Shown piece after piece: positions 4,185-7,981 of a stretch of 7,981 nucleotides of DNA. This DNA is from CAZQLW01 sp964639875. GTDB lineage: Archaea > Nanobdellota > Nanobdellia > Woesearchaeales > GW2011-AR9. The stretch is taken from the NCBI GenBank assembly GCA_964639875.1, contig CAZXEM010000051.1, positions 1 to 7,981 on the forward strand. The letters are read 5' to 3'. A program made the translations under genes and the position numbers. Numbering within the stretch: position 1 is the first letter of the stretch; the number at the start of each line of letters is the position of its first letter. The notes beneath the pieces were generated by a model, which was given only the letters and a program-made list of their open reading frames with translations, was not told the origin of the DNA and did no database searches.

Positions 4185-5511
4185 TTTTACCTTTCATTTT
4201 CTTCATAATTTTGGTCATGTCCTGTTCGCCTTTAAACATTTTCACCATCTTTTTAGCAGAACGATGTTGCTTAATTAATTCTCTAACATCTTTAATTGAA
4301 GCACCAGAACCGTTAGAAATTCGATCAATCCGTTCCACAGAAATGATTTCCGGTTCTTCAAGTTCAGCCCGAGTCATACTGTTCATGGCATAACGCCATT
4401 TTTCTAACTTACCCTCTTGAACGTCTAACATTTCTTTTGGTAACTTTAAATTACCCATCCCAGGGATCATCCCCATGATTTTTTTAAAAGAGCCCATTTT
4501 TTTCAAAGAACTCATTTGATTGTATAGATCCAGAAGATTGAAATCGCCTTTAAGAAATTTTTCCTGCATATCTTTTGCATCATCCTCACTAATAACTTCT
4601 TTAGCTTTCTCTAATAAAGATTCTAAATCTCCAAAACCGATAAGCCTTCCAACAAACCTTTCCGGGTAAAACATTTCCAAATCGTCAACTTTTTCACCAA
4701 CACCAATAAACTTTATTGGGGCGTTAGTTACTGAACAAGCAGACAATGCTCCGCCACCTTTTGCTGTTCCTTCAAGTTTTGTAACAATTACACCAGTAAC
4801 GTTACAAGTATCATGGAAAGCTTGTGCTTGTTTCTGGGCAGCTTGCCCAATATCAGCAGAAATCACTAACAATTTTTCATCAGCATTAACAGCATTATGA
4901 ATCTTATTCAATTCCTCAATTAAATCGTCAGAAAGTGCATCCCTACCCGCAGTGTCAACAACAACAAGGTCATAATTTTTTAGTTGATCATTAAAACTTT
5001 GATAAATTTTTACTGGATCTTTTTCACCTTTCATCCCGTAAAAGTCTACACCTACATCCCGAGCTAACTGTTCTAATTGGTCATAAGCTGCAGGTCGCCA
5101 AGTATCTGTTTGGATTAAAGCAATTTTGTAACCACGTTTCTTGTAAAACTTTGCCAGTTTACCAGCAGTAGTAGTTTTTCCACTACCGAAAAGACCAACC
5201 AACATTATCTGAGTAGGTTTTTTAGAAATTTTAATTTCAGAAGCTTCCTTACCTAAAAAATTTGTCAATTCTTCATAAACTATCTTAACTAATTGTTCAC
5301 GTTTAGTTATTCCTGCCGGAGCTTTATCTTTAGCCCGTTCTTTAATTTTTTTACTTAAATCAAAAACTAGTTGAACGTTAGTATCTGATTGTAATAAAGC
5401 TCGTTGAATATCTTTTACCAACTCATTTATCAGCTTTTCATCTACAAAAACTGCTTTAGCAATCTTACCTAACGTGTTCTTTAACGAATCTCCAAGTTTA
5501 TCAAGGACCAT
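4162..5511 (-). CDS. srp54: Signal recognition particle GTPase SRP54 (Ffh)
   Basis: The protein subunit of the signal recognition particle. It binds 7S RNA and the hydrophobic signal of nascent chains and docks with FtsY at the membrane. Full length at 449 aa. The N domain spans about 1-90. The G domain shows GLFGSGKTTTAGKLA (106-120, P-loop), DTWRPAAYDQL (136-146), VVDTAGRD (184-191) and TKLEGTAKGGGALS (244-257). The M domain has KKIMGMIPGMGNL (343-355) and the RNA-binding segment ISVERIDRISNGSGASIKDV (390-409). It ends in a methionine/lysine-rich tail, MTKIMKKMKGKMPKGLGM. The P-loop has Phe108 where Gln is common, otherwise all motifs are intact. The ATG at 5511 has a TATA box 26 bp upstream. 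The last codons are duplicated downstream. No SRP RNA gene or ftsY is visible here. Confidence 0.98.
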   Translation of the reverse strand: MVLDKLGDSLKNTLGKIAKAVFVDEKLINELVKDIQRALLQSDTNVQLVFDLSKKIKERAKDKAPAGITKREQLVKIVYEELTNFLGKEASEIKISKKPTQIMLVGLFGSGKTTTAGKLAKFYKKRGYKIALIQTDTWRPAAYDQLEQLARDVGVDFYGMKGEKDPVKIYQSFNDQLKNYDLVVVDTAGRDALSDDLIEELNKIHNAVNADEKLLVISADIGQAAQKQAQAFHDTCNVTGVIVTKLEGTAKGGGALSACSVTNAPIKFIGVGEKVDDLEMFYPERFVGRLIGFGDLESLLEKAKEVISEDDAKDMQEKFLKGDFNLLDLYNQMSSLKKMGSFKKIMGMIPGMGNLKLPKEMLDVQEGKLEKWRYAMNSMTRAELEEPEIISVERIDRISNGSGASIKDVRELIKQHRSAKKMVKMFKGEQDMTKIMKKMKGKMPKGLGM

Positions 5512-5531
5512 TTTATACTAGAAATGAGCTG

Positions 5532-5543
5532 ATTATATAAAAG
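5532..5543 (-). promoter_or_regulatory. TATA box for srp54; leaderless start predicted
   Basis: The minus strand reads TTTTATATAATC, centred about 26 bp from the ATG at 5511. With the usual archaeal TATA-to-start distance the transcript begins at the ATG, and no Shine-Dalgarno is present in the 20 bases upstream. srp54 therefore seems to be transcribed on its own rather than from the 193-aa gene. Confidence 0.6.
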
Positions 5544-5580
5544 TTATGAGGATTTTTAAGAGATAGAGCAAAAGGGTAAA

Positions 5581-6162
5581 TTAAGCAAGTTTCCTTTGTC
5601 GTAAATCTTCTAAATAGTCAACAGTAACACCCAATGTATCAGCAACTGTCTTCTGTACTGGCCGTTTTTTTGCGTAATTAAAATATTCCTGAATTGAACG
5701 AATATTTATCCCGTGTAATTTTAAAAGTCCATCCATAGGAAGACCATAATTATCTGCAGTTTTGTATAACCCAATATTTTCAAGAGAAGTTAAAGTATCT
5801 TCTTTAGAACGGCACCTAATCCCAAAACAATTTTCTAAAGAATAAATATAATCTTTAGCAGTTTGAGGGGAAGTTTTTAAGTGTTCAAGGATATTATTTT
5901 TTTCAAGTTCTTTAACTTCTTTAAGAAGAATTTCATTTTCAAAATCAGAATAACTCTCTTTTGAAACAGAACTATCAATATTAATTGCTAATTCAACAAT
6001 AGCTTTCCATTTCCCATCATTTTCATTCATTTTTGGAGCTGATTTCATTTTATAATTTTCCCGAAATTTTGCATTAGAAATGAGTTGATTAATATTATTT
6101 AATGTGTCTACCTCATTATTTCCAGGAACAAAAAGATATTTAACAACTTTAAAAATCGCCAT
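5581..6162 (-). CDS. Unknown 193-aa protein with HTH-like C-terminus
   Basis: I do not recognise the full-length family. The N-terminus (1-60) is mixed, starting FKVVKYLFVPG, and may be a small folded domain. The middle (70-130) is helical and charged, with Cys112 and Cys117. The C-terminal part, TADNYGLPMDGLLKLHGINI (135-154) then KKRPVQKTVADTLGVTVDYL (165-184), recalls the last helices of Cro/C1-type helix-turn-helix domains, where ...KRxPxxxxxxxLADALGVSVDYL is typical. This hints at DNA binding, but the N-terminal helices of such a domain are not clear. No signal peptide or membrane segment is seen. The ATG at 6162 has a TATA-like CTTATAAG about 28 bp upstream. It is flanked by the thioredoxin-membrane gene (78 bp gap) and srp54 (69 bp gap), each with its own promoter, so no operon link is indicated. 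Confidence 0.65.
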   Translation of the reverse strand: MAIFKVVKYLFVPGNNEVDTLNNINQLISNAKFRENYKMKSAPKMNENDGKWKAIVELAINIDSSVSKESYSDFENEILLKEVKELEKNNILEHLKTSPQTAKDYIYSLENCFGIRCRSKEDTLTSLENIGLYKTADNYGLPMDGLLKLHGINIRSIQEYFNYAKKRPVQKTVADTLGVTVDYLEDLRQRKLA

Positions 6163-6186
6163 TAAAAATATAATGAACAGAGTAAA

Positions 6187-6194
6187 CTTATAAG
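6187..6194 (-). promoter_or_regulatory. TATA box for the 193-aa gene; leaderless start predicted
   Basis: CTTATAAG is symmetric, centred about 28 bp from the ATG at 6162. A second A/T-rich stretch (6163-6172) is too close to the ATG to be the promoter. No Shine-Dalgarno is present. Confidence 0.4.
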
Positions 6195-6239
6195 GATTAT
6201 TATCATTGAAAAGCTATGATGTGGTGAGAACTAATCAGC

Positions 6240-7433
6240 TTACAGAAACAAGACAATAATCCCAACAATTAGGATTATCACGCTTAAAACGAAATTAATC
6301 AATTTAACATAATGTTCTTTCCAAATTTCAACTTTCTTTTCATCATTACTTTTCTTTTCAGCTTTATCATCTAATTGATCTTTAACCAAATAAATTACGA
6401 CAACGAAAAGGATCATCAATATTAACATTACCAAGATGAAATATAATAAAGTTGGCAACGCTATTCCTCGAGAAATGTTAGCGATAAAAAGGTATCTAAT
6501 AAGTAAATAAGTTTTGTTTAACCTAGCAAAACTTAACAAACCAAAAACTAAGCCAAAGATTAAACATCCGGGCGTAGAAAATATTACTGCAATAAATTTT
6601 TTCAAATTATCAATAAATGCAGGATGAACATCTTTAAAAGTAATTTTCCAAGTTATAAAAAATTCTTTAATAAGTGCTAAAGAAAAAACAATTGCCAAGA
6701 TAGCAACAATTTTAGCAAAATAAACTCCAATCCCAGAATAACCTAACCAGGAAAAGAAACCCATTCCAAAGATTAAATAAGCAGCATAAACACCAGTAAT
6801 AAATAAGAAACTTTTCTTAAGTACACTCTCTTTATCTTTAAACGCAACAATAACTAATAATAATAAAATTAGTAAAGCTAAACCACCTAAACTAAAAGCG
6901 GTTTTTAGTGCAGCACCAGTAACAGATAAAAAACTTAACTTCCCCATAATGTCTTTTGGTGAACCTTCACCAATAACTCCGATAACATTAACATCTTCTA
7001 GTAAAGGACAACTAGGATTTTGATTACTTTTGATTCTTCCTTCAAGCAATCCAATAATCGCTTCTTTACCAATAAAATAACTTTTGGGAAGGAAAACTAC
7101 TGGTAAACTCTGAACTTCTGCCGGGACATTATAAGCATTGAAATAATCTTGAAGAAGTTTAAGGTTACCTTTGTTAAAGTATACTTCAAACATTTCAACT
7201 TTAATCTTTGGGAACCTTGTTTGTAACTGTTTCAAGTAAGTATCTGTTTGTGGACATTCTTCACAATCAAACCCGTAAAAGTAGTATAAACAATCGGTTT
7301 CTGAATCATCAAAACTAATGTAAATGTCTTTTTCGATAACTTCTTCAGTAACTTCTTCACCAAGAACAGTAAAAGAGAATAAACTAACTAAGATTAACAA
7401 AATTAAACCGAATAAAGTTATACCTCTTTTCAT
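6240..7433 (-). CDS. Secreted thioredoxin-fold domain fused to CcdA/DsbD-like membrane domain
   Basis: A 397-aa predicted thiol-redox membrane protein. Residues 1-24 are a signal peptide or anchor. Residues 43-135 form a thioredoxin/glutaredoxin-like domain with active site CEEC (Cys57, Cys60), a probable cis-proline in SLPVVF (Pro111) and the terminal IGKEAIIGLLEGRI. Cys48 lies nine residues before the active site. The C-terminal half has about six or seven membrane helices (about 172-197, 207-230, 236-257, 278-302, 308-325, 326-350, 377-397). FSTPGCLIFGLVFGLL (285-300) resembles the TPC helix of CcdA/DsbD. By analogy it would pass electrons across the membrane to disulfides outside the cell. 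The oddity is that the first membrane helix has no cysteine, leaving Cys290 as the only membrane cysteine, so the classical cysteine-pair relay is incomplete. The ATG at 7433 has a TATA box 26 bp upstream. The domain call is good; the function is inferred. Confidence 0.75.
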   Translation of the reverse strand: MKRGITLFGLILLILVSLFSFTVLGEEVTEEVIEKDIYISFDDSETDCLYYFYGFDCEECPQTDTYLKQLQTRFPKIKVEMFEVYFNKGNLKLLQDYFNAYNVPAEVQSLPVVFLPKSYFIGKEAIIGLLEGRIKSNQNPSCPLLEDVNVIGVIGEGSPKDIMGKLSFLSVTGAALKTAFSLGGLALLILLLLVIVAFKDKESVLKKSFLFITGVYAAYLIFGMGFFSWLGYSGIGVYFAKIVAILAIVFSLALIKEFFITWKITFKDVHPAFIDNLKKFIAVIFSTPGCLIFGLVFGLLSFARLNKTYLLIRYLFIANISRGIALPTLLYFILVMLILMILFVVVIYLVKDQLDDKAEKKSNDEKKVEIWKEHYVKLINFVLSVIILIVGIIVLFL

Positions 7434-7454
7434 ATTAGTTATTAAATAAAATTA

Positions 7455-7464
7455 GTATATAAAG
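7455..7464 (-). promoter_or_regulatory. TATA box for the thioredoxin-membrane gene; leaderless start predicted
   Basis: The minus strand reads CTTTATATAC, centred about 26 bp before the ATG at 7433 with no Shine-Dalgarno between. It lies just past the stop codon (7471-7473) of the upstream winged-helix gene, so the membrane protein has its own promoter although the genes are only 37 bp apart. Confidence 0.6.
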
Positions 7465-7470
7465 CTTTCT

Positions 7471-7851
7471 TTACCATCGCTGGATCTCTTTACCCATCGC
7501 TTCTTTAAAATGTTCAAAAATTTCATAAACTTTCTCTTTCAATTCGTTTTTCGCTTTAGGAGAATAAACAAACTGGTAACCACCATTCTCAAGATTAATT
7601 TGTCTTCTTTTAATCAGATTTTTTTCAAAAAGGGACTTAACCGCTCTTTGGATAGTTGTTCGATCTTTTTTAATTTTCTTCTGAATATCTTCAATAGTAA
7701 ACTCTTCTTTCTCTTCCAATAAATGTTTCATTACTGCCAATTCTGTCTTGTTTAAACCGAACGAACATTTCAAGATGTCCTCAACTGTAATTAAACGACA
7801 AACAAAGTTCATTGCCATAAAAAGAAGTAAAATTTCAGAGTATTTAAGCAT
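7471..7851 (-). CDS. Winged-helix transcriptional regulator (MarR/TrmB-like), up to 126 aa
   Basis: A predicted DNA-binding regulator. After an N-terminal segment (VEDILKCSFGLNKTELAVMK, 23-42) comes a winged helix. EDIQKKIKKDRTTIQRAVKS (54-73) is the helix-turn-helix and LFEKNLIKRRQINLENGGYQ (74-93) leads into the wing. A C-terminal amphipathic helix (KNELKEKVYEIFEHFKEAMG) probably dimerises. Cys18 and Cys29 are the only cysteines and could sense redox state or bind metal. The longest frame starts at 7851, but its first 11 residues are hydrophobic and its ATG overlaps a TATA-like box. Met12 at 7818 lies 26 bp from that box, the spacing seen for the other genes here, so the true protein may be 115 aa. 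It precedes the thioredoxin-membrane gene on the same strand, and control of that gene is plausible. Confidence 0.75.
   Translation of the reverse strand: MLKYSEILLLFMAMNFVCRLITVEDILKCSFGLNKTELAVMKHLLEEKEEFTIEDIQKKIKKDRTTIQRAVKSLFEKNLIKRRQINLENGGYQFVYSPKAKNELKEKVYEIFEHFKEAMGKEIQRW
7840..7849 (-). promoter_or_regulatory. Possible TATA box that moves the regulator start to 7818
   Basis: The minus strand reads GCTTAAATAC, centred about 26 bp from the ATG at 7818 (Met12 of the longest frame). The same geometry is seen at the leaderless starts of three neighbouring genes, so a start at 7818 fits better than 7851. Confidence 0.35.
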
Positions 7852-7902
7852 TTTGTTTACAGTAGTGCGATTCTAGTCCACAAATAAGCAATATTCCATT
7901 TG

Positions 7903-7914
7903 ATTTATAAAAGT
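7903..7914. promoter_or_regulatory. TATA element between divergent genes
   Basis: TTTATAAAAG on plus (7904-7913) predicts a start near 7934, eleven bases before the ATG at 7945 and just including its ribosome-binding site. Read on minus it is TTTTATAAAT and would start about 7882, giving a 31-nt leader for the 7851 start of the regulator. One box may serve either or both directions. Confidence 0.4.
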
Positions 7915-7944
7915 AAATAGAAATTGATGATTAGGTGGTTGAAA

Positions 7945-7981
7945 ATGATTAAAAATGAAGATGTTGATTGTAAAGAAGTTT
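7945..7981 (+). CDS. Start of a plus-strand gene, truncated by the window end
   Basis: Twelve codons are visible, reading MIKNEDVDCKEV, with no stop before the window ends. The ATG at 7945 is preceded by AGGTGG (7933-7938) at 6 nt spacing and a TATA box centred near 7908, a complete archaeal start signal. Too little protein is present to name a function. It is divergent from the winged-helix gene, so the regulator could act on it through the shared 93-bp upstream region. Confidence 0.5.
   Translation, partial: MIKNEDVDCKEV

Noticed and set aside
4166..4393. Plus-strand frame opposite the srp54 C-terminus
   Set aside because: Fully inside the conserved M-domain coding sequence of srp54.
7510..7722. 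Plus-strand frame inside the winged-helix gene
   Set aside because: Phe/Asn-rich antisense shadow of a clear helix-turn-helix protein; no start signal.

Overview
The window looks like a piece of an A+T-rich archaeal genome, most likely a small-genome (DPANN/Woesearchaeota-like) lineage. The evidence is an archaeal-type FtsZ, an archaeal/eukaryal-type uS15 beginning MARMHSRDKGKS, an archaeal SRP54, TATA boxes about 26-28 bp before start codons, GGTG-type Shine-Dalgarno sites before other genes, and small secreted cysteine proteins. The lineage below Archaea is inference.

Layout. Positions 1-608 (+) hold the C-terminal half of FtsZ. Positions 609-809 hold a strongly structured stretch ending in a 12-bp stem and a T-tract. 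This is either an elaborate ftsZ 3' UTR/terminator or a small RNA. It faces a convergent minus-strand gene (825-1916) for a predicted six-hairpin glycosidase. A divergent intergenic region (1917-2192) carries promoters for both sides and a 71-nt folded leader in front of rps15 (2193-2645, GTG start). A clear hairpin terminator overlaps the rps15 stop codon, and a small membrane-anchored four-cysteine protein follows (2705-2935). Three 29-bp tandem units (2953-3039) lie between it and a convergent winged-helix gene (3009-3281, TTG start). That gene has a palindrome and two copies of a TATA-like element upstream.

From 3450 to 7851 all genes are on the minus strand. In transcription order they are a winged-helix regulator, a thioredoxin-fold/polytopic membrane protein resembling a DsbD/CcdA relay, an unknown 193-aa protein, SRP54, and two small related helical proteins. 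Positions 4018-4184 contain an imperfect 53-nt duplication of the srp54 3' end, together with a hairpin. A new plus-strand gene starts at 7945 and runs off the window.

How it works together. Cell division (FtsZ), translation (uS15), co-translational membrane targeting (SRP54) and extracytoplasmic thiol chemistry (the thioredoxin-membrane protein) sit side by side as mostly single-gene transcription units. Most first genes have a TATA box 26-28 bp before the ATG, which predicts leaderless mRNAs. Internal genes use Shine-Dalgarno sites instead. The most interesting material is non-coding: the rps15 leader, the ftsZ downstream structured region, the srp54-tail duplication and the 29-bp repeats. 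I found no mobile element, CRISPR array, tRNA or rRNA.
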